Of a stretch of DNA of 64,000 bases, positions 9,001 through 16,121 are shown one piece after another. Both the position numbers and the translations under genes were made by a program. The stretch's first letter is position 1. Each line of letters begins with the position of its first letter. The notes under the pieces were generated by a model. The model did no database searches. It worked only from the letters and a program-made list of their open reading frames with translations, and was not told the DNA's origin. The stretch comes from Putridiphycobacter sp965230485 (GTDB taxonomy: Bacteria; Bacteroidota; Bacteroidia; Flavobacteriales_D; Crocinitomicaceae): positions 3,286,001 through 3,350,000 of the forward strand of contig CBDDLA010000001.1 in the NCBI GenBank assembly GCA_965230485.1. The letters are read 5' to 3'.

Positions 9001-12000
9001 CCTGACCATTTAAAACTTCGGTGCTTGAAGGTGTATAGATGGCATTTAAATCGCTACTATTTGGTGAATAAGTTCCTGCACCGCCACTCCAAACTCCACC
9101 TGTAGCAACTGAAACAACACCATTTAGATTAGCAGCTGTATTATTTTCGCAAACGTCTATGTCCAGCCCTGCATCAGCCGTTGGAGATGCTGTAAATGTA
9201 ATGGTTACCTGATCTGTTTCCGCGTTACACGATCCGTTTCCTGTAGAGCTTAATGTTAAGTTTAATGTGCCGGAAGCTATTTCTGTTGCAGTAGGCGAAT
9301 AAACCGCATTAAGTGCAGTATTTGATGGTGTAAAAATACCTAATCCGCCAGACCACGACCCTCCGCTAGCACCAATTACTGAACCATTTAATGAAATATC
9401 AGCATTGTTACCGCATAAGGTCTGATCGCTTCCTGCATTAACAGTTGGTGCATCAGTAATGGTAATAGATACAATATCCGTAGTGGCAGAACAAGATCCA
9501 TTTCCAGTAGAACTTAGGGTCAGATTGACTGTTCCTGCCGCAATTTCTGCAATGGTAGGTGTATAAACAGCATTCAAATCCGTCACACCTGAAAAATAAG
9601 ATCCAGCACCTCCTGACCACACACCACCAGTTGCATTCGTAACTGATCCGCCTAAGTTTACATTTGGATTATTGGCGCATGCGGTCAAGTTTGGACCAGC
9701 GTTGACAATAGGAGTAGGGTTAATGGTTATGGTTACATCATCTGACACCACATTGCAATTTCCGTTGCCGGTTGTTTCTAAGGTAAGCGTAGCAGAACCA
9801 GCTGCTATTTCAGCTGCTGATGGGGTATAGGTAGCAGTTAAACTATTGTTTGATGGTGAAAAAGAACCTGTTCCACCAAGCCAAACGCCACCACCTGCAA
9901 TAGTAATAGCACCATTCAAGGACGCATCAGCATTGTTAGCACAAACTGATAAGTCAGAACCGGCATCAGAAGTTGGTGCAGCCGTATAATTGACAAGAAC
10001 ATTATCGGTTACTGCAGCGCAACTTCCATTACCGGTAGTGGTTAATATTAAATTGACACTGCCAGAAGCGATTTCTGAAACAGTGGGGCTATAAGTTGTT
10101 GTTAAATTTGAATTGCCAGGTGAGAATGTACCCAATCCTCCTGACCAAACACCACCTGATGCAACGGTTACCGATCCACCTAAGGTGACATCAGCATTGT
10201 TAGCACATAAAGTCTGATCAATCCCTGCATTTGCAGTTGGTGCAGTGGTATAAGTCAAGGTCACATTATCTGACACAGCATTACAATCTCCATTGCCTAT
10301 GCTGGTTAAAGTTAAGGTTACATTTCCTGCCGAAATTTCTCCCGCTGAGGGCGTATATGTTGCATTTAGGGCATTGACGTTAGGAGAAAAAGTACCAGCC
10401 CCTCCTGACCAAATACCACCAGTGGCAATAGTAACCGATCCAGATAATGTAATATCAGGATTATTGGCACACGCGCTTTGATTGCCACCAGCATCAACAG
10501 AAGGTGCATCCGTAAAGCTAATTTGAACCACATCAGATTCAGGATTACAAGTCCCGTTTCCAGTTGAGGTCACTGTTAAATTAAGTGTTCCAGCTGAAAT
10601 TTCTCCTGCGGTTGGATTATAAGCAGTGATTAAAGATGTATTATTTGGTGTAAATGAACCAGCTCCGCCAGACCAAATACCGTTTGAAGCAATGGTAACC
10701 GAACCTGTTAAATTAACTATGGGGTTATTTTCACAAACTGTTAAATCAATTCCGGCATCAATGACTGGTGCTGGTGTAATATTTAGTGTAATATTATCAT
10801 CTACAGGTGTACAGTTACCAGTAGAAGTTAACGTTAAAGTCACTGCTCCTGCTGAAATGTCAGCCGGACTTGGTACATAATCAGCATCTAATGTCTCGGC
10901 ATCAGGCAAGAATTGACCAGATCCAGAACTGGTCCAAATACCTGTACTAGTTCCACCACTAATTTTGCCATCCAAGGTAATCGTATCGTTTGCACACATG
11001 GTCAAATCAACACCTGGGTCTAATAAAATCTCTGCAGCGTACTCCGAAAAAAAACCATATCGACATCCTGTACTGCCTCCGCCATTTACAATGGCAAGTG
11101 TAAATACATCCGTTGAGTTACTGATCAGGTGAGCTTGATTTACTGGGATTTCAGTAGTGTTAAACTGGATTTGAGCAGCACGCCAAACACCACCTGTGCC
11201 AGGTACCAACTGAAAGTCTGCTGCATTAATGGTAGCTGTCCCCGGTCCTGAAATAGTGAAATCATCTTCACTACCATCTCTTACCATTATATTTAAGTAA
11301 AAGGCTTCTGCGGTCGATCGGATAATGCTGATTTGTTCAGAACCAGCACATCCTAATGGAGGCAGCACTGCTTGTCCCTCTTCACATCCAAAACCTGTAA
11401 CATGAGAGACGTATGCTGGTTTTGAAGTTTCAATAAACACACTATTATTGGCCGAAGAACTTAAATAATCCATGTCATATCTAAAAGTCTGTCCGGCAAA
11501 AAGTGTTGTAGTTGGTGTTAAAGCACCATCAATAAATACTTGCGTATTGTTCTGAGTCGCCAAAATAAACGCACTTTCATCTCCAGTAGCATTCAATTGT
11601 CCTTTAACGGCAATATATTCCGTTCCTACTATTCCTACTGGTACAATTTGGTCACCCAATAAATCGTAACATCCTCCAGAAGGGTTATGGTTAGAATCAT
11701 CCTTAATAGTGATGGCAATGTCTTTATCGCTGATTACAACTGCCCCAGATGGATGGTTGGCCGGTATGGAGTACTTAGGTTCGTTACTGCCTCGGTAAGG
11801 AAAAAATTCTAAGGCAGTGTCTGTATTTCCGCAAGAATAGGTTTCACCTTGTTGAAGGACAAACGAAACTGGTGTAAGGGCGGTAATACCGTCTACATCA
11901 ACCGGAGAATAGATGGTTACTGTGGTATTATCTTGAGTAGCCACAATGTCAAAAGAGGCGTAGGCTAAGTTTGGACTACTGTATGTATCGTGATTCCAGA

Positions 12001-12454
12001 AGGCCTCATGTTTATGGAGTGGGATATAGAACTCTTTTCCAAGAGAGGCTTTTCCTTTGAGTGAAAAAATATCTGCATTATTTGTATTGCTCACTTCATA
12101 ATAGGCAGTTATGGTATCTGTTGCTACAATTCTTAAACCAGTATTTAAAATACTATCGGTAGGCGCGGTTTCCAAACTGGCCACAAAAGTGGATAGGTTT
12201 TCCTGATGCGAACTGTTGGCAGCCATACTTACCACAATAGGTGTAAAACCAGCATTCGCTGGTTGATCAATAGTGACGGTTGCTGCACCATTAAATGTGG
12301 AAATATTGAGGTAAATAGGGACACCACCAGGCGAATTGTGCGAAAAGGTAACATCAGGTGGGGCAAACCAAAATTCTGTACCTGATTGGGCATAGCTGAT
12401 ATTGGAAAGCAATAAGGTTGAAAAAATGAATGCATAAATGTGTTTCATGGTCAT
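6014..12454 (-). CDS. giant T9SS-exported adhesin-like protein: IgGFc-binding-like N-terminus, 16 tandem repeats, PKD domains, CHU_C tail
   Basis: 2146 residues. Signal peptide at residues 1-22. Residues about 23-475 resemble the IgGFc-binding N-terminal domain (GTEFWF start, Cys-rich GFGCEEG region). Residues about 475-1890 are 16 degenerate tandem repeats of about 88 residues, each with the pattern AGxDxxxCxNN ... GxWSGGxGxFSPN ... LNAxYxPSxxEI ... LTSTGNGxC. Two PKD-type domains follow (WSWDFGDG; the second has WLFGE), then a CHU_C gliding-associated domain (PSGFSPNGDGENDEL ... NNGWDGTWKG) that directs T9SS export and anchoring. Starts at codon 1 (12454) or codon 3 are both possible. It pairs with the PorP/SprF gene downstream. 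A surface adhesin or filament role is inferred. Confidence 0.93.
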   Translation of the reverse strand: MTMKHIYAFIFSTLLLSNISYAQSGTEFWFAPPDVTFSHNSPGGVPIYLNISTFNGAATVTIDQPANAGFTPIVVSMAANSSHQENLSTFVASLETAPTDSILNTGLRIVATDTITAYYEVSNTNNADIFSLKGKASLGKEFYIPLHKHEAFWNHDTYSSPNLAYASFDIVATQDNTTVTIYSPVDVDGITALTPVSFVLQQGETYSCGNTDTALEFFPYRGSNEPKYSIPANHPSGAVVISDKDIAITIKDDSNHNPSGGCYDLLGDQIVPVGIVGTEYIAVKGQLNATGDESAFILATQNNTQVFIDGALTPTTTLFAGQTFRYDMDYLSSSANNSVFIETSKPAYVSHVTGFGCEEGQAVLPPLGCAGSEQISIIRSTAEAFYLNIMVRDGSEDDFTISGPGTATINAADFQLVPGTGGVWRAAQIQFNTTEIPVNQAHLISNSTDVFTLAIVNGGGSTGCRYGFFSEYAAEILLDPGVDLTMCANDTITLDGKISGGTSTGIWTSSGSGQFLPDAETLDADYVPSPADISAGAVTLTLTSTGNCTPVDDNITLNITPAPVIDAGIDLTVCENNPIVNLTGSVTIASNGIWSGGAGSFTPNNTSLITAYNPTAGEISAGTLNLTVTSTGNGTCNPESDVVQISFTDAPSVDAGGNQSACANNPDITLSGSVTIATGGIWSGGAGTFSPNVNALNATYTPSAGEISAGNVTLTLTSIGNGDCNAVSDNVTLTYTTAPTANAGIDQTLCANNADVTLGGSVTVASGGVWSGGLGTFSPGNSNLTTTYSPTVSEIASGSVNLILTTTGNGSCAAVTDNVLVNYTAAPTSDAGSDLSVCANNADASLNGAITIAGGGVWLGGTGSFSPSNNSLTATYTPSAAEIAAGSATLTLETTGNGNCNVVSDDVTITINPTPIVNAGPNLTACANNPNVNLGGSVTNATGGVWSGGAGSYFSGVTDLNAVYTPTIAEIAAGTVNLTLSSTGNGSCSATTDIVSITITDAPTVNAGSDQTLCGNNADISLNGSVIGASGGSWSGGLGIFTPSNTALNAVYSPTATEIASGTLNLTLSSTGNGSCNAETDQVTITFTASPTADAGLDIDVCENNTAANLNGVVSVATGGVWSGGAGTYSPNSSDLNAIYTPSSTEVLNGQVQLKLTTTGVGNCNAEVDSVLININPNPSVNAGVDQTVCVNNLQVNLSGSVSGITNTGTWTTSGTGTFSPNATTLNATYVPSSADSLSGSFTLTLTSTNNANCLPVFDDMVVTVLPAGFADAGTDVTVCGNNASISLGGIISGGAVAGTWSSTGTGVFSPNDSDLNAIYIPSAFDIANGTVDLILTASSCNADKDTITVTITPAPVVNAGPDQTVCATNLSIPLAGNVSGANTTGIWTTTGSGTFSPNANDLNATYNASAADSTNLGVMLILTATNIGNCSPVSDTVNIQIFQTGIANAGADQTLCGNNSDAQLNGTITGGATLGQWTTSGTGSFSPNNTDLNAIYIASAGDITSGSVNLILTSTNSCNAASDFAVITYTPGPDADAGPDLSICGTNPTINVNGTIAVASGGIWSTTGTGTFNPSNTSLTMSYTASAADIANGGVTLTLTTTGNGTCSAATDDMDITISSGITANAGQDQTVCSTAAYAVLNGLVANGSSTGVWSTLGTGSFSPNDSLLNVQYFLSSADVAAGIVSLVLTSTNNGSCASASDTVNITFGNSVFASAGMDQLICETDTAINLNGLVSGGTASGKWQTLGTGTFLPNDTLLNGKYLLSSNDYTNGTVDIVLNSTNNGGCLPGSDTLTILINPSPSADIGSDINICNTADSIALFANLSNATTGKWTSSGSGVFVPHEDSLSTYYLPSAFDLASSEFTIQFSTTGATVCEEFTDSLTVNIITPLTIGFNNSASCENNPMQFTDTTIVSSGVIDKWSWDFGDGDSSFSQNPIHVYNASGVYDVKLSALSSLGCAYDLTKSIEVEGSPTAAFEFLPIEPQINSEVAFTNKAIDAITFEWLFGELNASSEDENPTYTYIESGSYIVTQIVTNSLGCVDSTSRTVTVNEDLVFPPAVPSGFSPNGDGENDELLVRGGPFQTVNLKVYNSWGNLLFESNDQNNGWDGTWKGKLLPAGDYVYTVYAEMESGEIHQFSGSISILK
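6790..11030 (-). repeat. 16-unit coding tandem repeat (about 265 bp per unit)
   Basis: The block inside the giant adhesin gene holds 16 consecutive units encoding the AGxDxxxC...GxWSxGxGxFSPN...LTxTGNGxC module. Units differ at the nucleotide level, so the array is old rather than freshly expanded. Units 2-8 use WSGG; units 9-16 (except parts of unit 13) use WTTSG/WSTTG variants, suggesting two sub-blocks. Boundaries are approximate. Confidence 0.85.
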
Positions 12455-12766
12455 TAATTTTTAGGCATACGAATTCCATGTCACTTAATTTGCTTAAGTA
12501 GAGAGAGATAAATTTAATCTAACAATAATGGGTTAGCTGTTAGTAATTTTTCGAATGCGGGGTTCTTTTCTCATCATATTTATTCCAATATCGTTATTTT
12601 TCAGCAATAGTATGTTAATAAAATGTTTTATTTAACCAACTTTTCGACCAAGGGTAGTTTTTGACACATGAAAGTAATTTTTATGTCGTTCTAACCACGC
12701 TTTTGTCAATCTTTTTCAATCGATTTTAGCCTTACTTTTATTGAAAAAGGGAATTTTAAAGGCTAA
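12455..12766. other. intergenic region upstream of the giant adhesin gene
   Basis: 312 bp with no credible coding sequence. It must hold the promoter of the adhesin/PorP operon (minus strand) and the 3' end of the aquaporin transcript. An 8-bp inverted repeat TTAGCCTT/AAGGCTAA with a long loop lies just after the aquaporin stop, but it lacks a T-run and is not a convincing terminator. No clear TAnnTTTG box was picked out. Confidence 0.5.
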
Positions 12767-13534
12767 CTACTTTTTTAATAATCTGAATACCAGGTAAGAA
12801 ATTGCTGCCCCAAATAAGGGTGAAAGTATATAGACGGTTAAAAAGCTAAATGGAATTGATGGAAAAGCAGCGGATCCCCAGCCTTTAAAATAGGCTACCA
12901 ATCTTGGACCAAAGTCTCGTGCAGGATTAAAGCCACCTTGAGTATAGGGAGCAATGAGCAAAATTAAAATAGTAACGGTAAGACCAATAATGAGAGGGGC
13001 AATTTTATCGACTTTACGCTGGGTATTCCCAACCAAAAAAATGATTATCATCAAACCAAAAGTACCTGCCCCTTCTGCAAACATAGCAGTGATGTGCGAT
13101 ACTTTTCTGACTTCGGAGCCAGGATTTGGAAAAAACTCTCCAAAAATTTTAGCCGTTTGCTGAGATGGTAGTGTTCCTCTGATAATTTGATAACTGGCTT
13201 CGAATTCAAAAATATATCCATTAAAAATAGCATAGACCAACAAACCTGCAAGCATAGCTCCAATGAATTGAACAATCATAAACCACAATAGAGTTTTGAT
13301 TGAAATATTTTTATTCAAAAATAGCGCTAAACTTACTGCCGGGTTTAAATGTGCCGGACAGTATTTCCTTACCGCATAAATGGCGGCGGCAACACCAAGG
13401 CCCCAAACAATAGCAACATGTAATAGTGAGGGCAATGCTAAGGAAAGAACTGACATGGCAACTGAACTACAGCCAATAAAAACCAATATAAAAGTACCTA
13501 TTAACTCTCCAATATATGCTTGAATTGATTTCAT
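12767..13534 (-). CDS. MIP-family channel, aquaglyceroporin type (GlpF-like)
   Basis: 255 residues with six hydrophobic helices and both pore motifs: HLNPAVSLALF (Asn64-Pro65-Ala66) and GGFNPARDFGPR (Asn203-Pro204-Ala205). The Asp207 after the second NPA is the residue that separates glycerol facilitators from strict water channels, so glycerol or other small neutral solutes are the likely substrate, in the inner membrane. No glycerol kinase or dehydrogenase gene adjoins it. The next gene upstream (Arc-type) is 93 bp away in the same direction; it may have its own promoter. Confidence 0.93.
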   Translation of the reverse strand: MKSIQAYIGELIGTFILVFIGCSSVAMSVLSLALPSLLHVAIVWGLGVAAAIYAVRKYCPAHLNPAVSLALFLNKNISIKTLLWFMIVQFIGAMLAGLLVYAIFNGYIFEFEASYQIIRGTLPSQQTAKIFGEFFPNPGSEVRKVSHITAMFAEGAGTFGLMIIIFLVGNTQRKVDKIAPLIIGLTVTILILLIAPYTQGGFNPARDFGPRLVAYFKGWGSAAFPSIPFSFLTVYILSPLFGAAISYLVFRLLKK

Positions 13535-13627
13535 ACTTTATCGCGCTTATGCTTCAATTTTAATTGAATTAGCGGCAATAAAGGTATTTAAATAAGACCA
13601 AAGTTATGTGAACTCATTATTAATTAT

Positions 13628-13807
13628 TCAATCTTTTGGTCTTTCATCATTTTGCTTAGATTTTAAGCGCTTGTTTTGTTTTAAACTTTGACTGATCATC
13701 CACTCCAATTGGCCATTTACACTACGAAATTCATCATCTGCCCATTTTTCAATGAGCTTAAATGTATCAGGATCTATTCGTAGTACAAATGACTTTTTTT
13801 TACTCAT
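13628..13807 (-). CDS. Arc-family ribbon-helix-helix DNA-binding protein, 59 aa
   Basis: A 59-residue protein starting at ATG 13807 and stopping at TGA 13628: MSKKKSFVLRIDPDTFKLIE... It has the ribbon-helix-helix plan: a basic strand (KKSFVLRID), helix A (PDTFKLIEKWADDE), turn (RSVNGQ) and helix B (LEWMISQSLKQ). Such proteins dimerise and insert the strand into the major groove. The start codon lies 1 bp beyond the stop of the upstream SPFH gene, so the two are translationally coupled. The pair SPFH plus Arc-type protein recurs in many bacteria (from memory). Its target is unknown; autoregulation is plausible. Confidence 0.85.
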   Translation of the reverse strand: MSKKKSFVLRIDPDTFKLIEKWADDEFRSVNGQLEWMISQSLKQNKRLKSKQNDERPKD

Positions 13808-13808
13808 G

Positions 13809-14663
13809 TTACGCGTTTAACGTACCCGCATTTATAACGGGAGTGACATCTTTATCTCCACACAAAACTACCATTAAATTACTAACCATTGATGCTTTTT
13901 TGTCATCATCAAAATCAATAATGTCATCTTCCGATAGTTTTGATAAAGCATCTTCTACCATTCCAACCGCACCTTCTACTATTTTTTTACGTGCTGCTAC
14001 AATGGCGACGGCTTGCTGGCGTTTTAGCATTGAGCTTGCAATTTCAGGTGCATAAGCTAAATAACCGATTCTTGCCTCCATTACTTCTATACCCGCCATG
14101 GCTAAGCGCTCAGTAATTTCACTTTCAAGGGCAGTATTCACTTCATCCATTCCTGAGCGCAATGTGATATCCGCTTGCTCATCATCAAAACTATCATATG
14201 GATAAATACCAGCTAGTTTTCTGACTGCTGCATCAGTTTGAACCCGCACGAATTCTTCATAATTATCTACATCAAAAGCCGCCTTAAACGTATCACTAAC
14301 TTTCCAAACCAGAATGACGTTGATCATGATAGGATTTCCAATTTTATCGTTCACCTTTAATCGATCACTATCAAAGTTGCGAGCGCGAAGTGAAATTTTT
14401 TGCCTTGAGAAAAAAGGATTGGCCCAAAAGAAGCCGTTTTCTTTAACTGTACCTTTATAAGCACCAAATAATACCATGACTTTAGAACTATTTGGATTGA
14501 CTGTAAAGAAACCTCTAGCTAAAAAGATGAGAACCAATACCAATCCAAGAAATGCAGGATGCTTAAGCGTGGCAATTCCCACAATAATTACAGCAAGGGT
14601 TAAAAAAAATAAGAGTAAAAATAAATAACCATTATTGGCTTTTCTAGTAAATTCAGTTTTCAT
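13809..14663 (-). CDS. SPFH/band-7 domain membrane protein
   Basis: 284 residues. Two adjoining hydrophobic segments at residues about 14-50 anchor the protein, followed by the SPFH core starting FFTVNPNSSKVMVLFGAYKGTVKENGFFWANPF and including IMINVILVWKVSDTFKAAFDV. A helical, charged C-terminal tail follows (RQQAVAIVAARKKIVEGAVGMVEDAL). Family members (stomatin, prohibitin, flotillin) make oligomeric membrane scaffolds that influence proteases or microdomains. It is coupled to the Arc-type DNA-binding gene downstream. The specific role here is unknown. Confidence 0.92.
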   Translation of the reverse strand: MKTEFTRKANNGYLFLLLFFLTLAVIIVGIATLKHPAFLGLVLVLIFLARGFFTVNPNSSKVMVLFGAYKGTVKENGFFWANPFFSRQKISLRARNFDSDRLKVNDKIGNPIMINVILVWKVSDTFKAAFDVDNYEEFVRVQTDAAVRKLAGIYPYDSFDDEQADITLRSGMDEVNTALESEITERLAMAGIEVMEARIGYLAYAPEIASSMLKRQQAVAIVAARKKIVEGAVGMVEDALSKLSEDDIIDFDDDKKASMVSNLMVVLCGDKDVTPVINAGTLNA

Positions 14664-14807
14664 ATTAATATCATTTTGATATCACAATGATAAATATTTT
14701 TCTATAAATAACCAAAAGAAATATGAACTAAATGACTGGTATGAGCAGTTTGTTAAAATTCGTATATTGTAGTCAAAGCAATAAATTCACTAAATAATTC
14801 ATTACAT

Positions 14808-15032
14808 ATGTCAGGAGAAATCAGAAAAGAATATACCAACGGAGAGTTAACAATTGTATGGAAGCCAGGAACCTGTATTCATGCTGCCGAATGTGTCAAG
14901 GCCTTACCAAAAGTTTATAACCCAAATGAAAAGCCTTGGCTCAAAATAGAAAATGCAACAACCGAAGAATTGAAAGCTCAGATAAAAAAATGCCCTTCAG
15001 GAGCGCTGAGCTATTATATGAATGAGTCATAG
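14808..15032 (+). CDS. divergent 4Fe-4S mono-cluster protein (Fer4_19 family)
   Basis: 74 residues matching the small YjdI-like family: VWKPGTCIHAAECVKALP (Cys23, Cys29) and IKKCPSGALSYY (Cys62). The three cysteines plus perhaps His25 would hold one iron-sulfur cluster. It is cytoplasmic and probably serves in electron transfer or redox sensing; the partner is unknown. It is transcribed divergently from the SPFH gene with a 144-bp shared upstream gap, and no same-strand gene follows. Confidence 0.85.
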   Translation: MSGEIRKEYTNGELTIVWKPGTCIHAAECVKALPKVYNPNEKPWLKIENATTEELKAQIKKCPSGALSYYMNES

Positions 15033-15173
15033 TTTATGGTGTGCTCAGATTCCATTTAGTTTATCGTATTTCAGCTTACTTCAACTTTGCTTTTAATACT
15101 TAATTGTAATAAGTCCATGTGATTTGGTTTAAATAATTTGAATTCCAATAGGAGTTATTACTGATATTTAGAC

Positions 15174-15208
15174 AAAAAAAGGCTCAAACCTAAATAATGG
15201 TTTGAGCC
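15174..15208 (-). terminator. rho-independent terminator (minus strand)
   Basis: GGCTCAAACC / GGTTTGAGCC is a perfect 10-bp stem with an 8-nt loop. On the minus strand it is followed by TTTTTTT. It ends the small-protein unit that starts at 15664. Confidence 0.85.
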
Positions 15209-15235
15209 TGAAACAATGTTATGTTCAATTATTAA

Positions 15236-15400
15236 TCAGTTTGTTTTATTAATGTGGTCTGCAGTAGTCTGATTTTTTTCGCAGTGTTCAAATTGGTATG
15301 GATGGTGCTTTTTATACATTGTTACTTTTGTTACCACCAGCGCACCAAAGGTGAGCATAGCGGTGAGTATGATGATTCTAAAATTTAATCTTTTTTTCAT
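15236..15400 (-). CDS. small single-span membrane or exported protein, 54 aa
   Basis: A 54-residue frame from ATG 15400 to TGA 15236: a basic start MKKRLNFR, one hydrophobic segment (IIILTAMLTFGALVVTKV, residues 9-26), then a polar His-rich tail (YKKHHPYQFEHCEKN). It starts 21 bp after the stop of the 80-residue membrane protein and is followed by a strong terminator 28 bp downstream, so it looks like the last gene of that unit. No family is recognised. Small size limits confidence, but gene packing and the matching terminator support it. Confidence 0.6.
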   Translation of the reverse strand: MKKRLNFRIIILTAMLTFGALVVTKVTMYKKHHPYQFEHCEKNQTTADHINKTN

Positions 15401-15421
15401 GGTTATCGTTTTTTGATGGAT

Positions 15422-15664
15422 TTAACAGTGATGTTTTCCAAAATTTGATTTAAAATTTTCGTAATCGTCGTCGTTCATGCTTCGAATTTTATCGGCGTAC
15501 GCCAATTTATGGGACCGCCATTGTTCTCTTTTCCATTTTCCACGGCCAGATAATTTATAAATAGCACCAAGAATAAGTAATATGAGAATAAATCGTGTGG
15601 CAACGAAAAATAGTAAGCCGACTAAGAGTCCAATGAGAATGGATTTAAAAATGGAGTTTTTCAT
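15422..15664 (-). CDS. small membrane protein of the sigma-factor locus, 80 aa
   Basis: 80 residues. The hydrophobic N-terminal half (ILIGLLVGLLFFVATRFILILLILGAIYKL) forms one or two membrane segments, followed by a basic cytoplasmic tail ending MNDDDYENFKSNFGKHHC. That tail resembles the end of the neighbouring 105-residue protein (MTDEQKEVFKSEWKSRC): an acidic turn, FKS, and a terminal Cys. It has its own promoter motif of ECF type (15696-15730), matching that before the sigma gene. Function unknown; a sensor or regulator of the adjacent sigma factor is a reasonable inference. Confidence 0.75.
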   Translation of the reverse strand: MKNSIFKSILIGLLVGLLFFVATRFILILLILGAIYKLSGRGKWKREQWRSHKLAYADKIRSMNDDDYENFKSNFGKHHC

Positions 15665-15695
15665 AATTTTATTTTTTTATTATTAGTTGTTCTAT

Positions 15696-15730
15696 TATTG
15701 AAGACGATTCAACTTCAGTTTTACTTTAAA
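15696..15730 (-). promoter_or_regulatory. ECF-sigma-type promoter of the 80-aa/54-aa unit
   Basis: On the minus strand: TTTAAAGTAAAA, 12 bp, then CGTCTTCAATA, ending about 32 bp before the ATG at 15664. The same two blocks with the same 12-bp spacing occur before the sigma gene (16700-16734). The CGTC core is the classic -10 element of ECF sigma factors. The match of both blocks and spacing makes chance unlikely. Confidence 0.6.
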
Positions 15731-15736
15731 AAAATG

Positions 15737-15769
15737 AAAAAAGCTTATCAAATTCCGACAAGCTTTTTT
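15737..15769 (-). terminator. terminator between the 105-aa and 80-aa genes
   Basis: AAAAAGCTTaTC / GAcAAGCTTTTT stem with a 7-nt loop, flanked by A and T runs so it can work in both directions. It lies 25 bp after the 105-residue gene's stop and immediately before the ECF-type promoter of the 80-residue gene, so the two are separate transcription units. Confidence 0.75.
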
Positions 15770-15793
15770 AAATGAGTCAGTTAAATACGAGTT

Positions 15794-16111
15794 TTATTGA
15801 CATCTCGATTTCCATTCAGATTTAAACACTTCTTTTTGTTCGTCTGTCATATTCATGAATTGTTCTCGATATCTTTTCTTTTTTCGTCTGTTGTGGCGAC
15901 CACTTCCTCCTCTAAAACCGCCAAATAAAATTTTACTTAAAATGAAAATGCCTAAAGCTTGCCAATAGGTAATTTCATTCACGCCCAGAACATCTGGCAA
16001 AATGGCATTCCAAAGTAGCATTAAAATCCAAATGAGTAGAGCAACACCACCTAATATTAATATAAAAATAAAGGGTCCTTTTCGTTTCCAGTTGTGTTTA
16101 TGTGTATTCAT
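15794..16111 (-). CDS. small membrane protein with ITYWQA/LSKILFGGF core, putative sigma-factor partner
   Basis: 105 residues: basic start, membrane segment at residues 13-33, then a conserved core at residues 33-71 (LWNAILPDVLG ... EITYWQALGIFILSKILFGGF ... GGSG) forming a second hydrophobic segment, and a basic tail ending MTDEQKEVFKSEWKSRC. The same core appears in the 137-residue protein at 48038-48451, which also directly follows a sigma gene. It starts 10 bp after the sigma stop, so it is co-transcribed. The core is familiar from uncharacterised Bacteroidota and proteobacterial membrane proteins (from memory). An anti-sigma or membrane-tether role is inferred. Confidence 0.8.
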   Translation of the reverse strand: MNTHKHNWKRKGPFIFILILGGVALLIWILMLLWNAILPDVLGVNEITYWQALGIFILSKILFGGFRGGSGRHNRRKKKRYREQFMNMTDEQKEVFKSEWKSRCQ

Positions 16112-16121
16112 GTTCGTTCTT

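Noticed and set aside
7335..10880. Plus-strand frames opposite the giant adhesin gene
   Set aside because: They recur with the 265-bp repeat and are antisense shadows of the repeat units; none has a start context or function.
6790..11030. CRISPR-like regular repetition
   Set aside because: The period of about 265 bp is coding, with variable unit sequence and no short identical direct repeats or spacers.
12470..12766. Terminator after the aquaporin gene
   Set aside because: The 8-bp inverted repeat has a 23-nt loop and no T-run.
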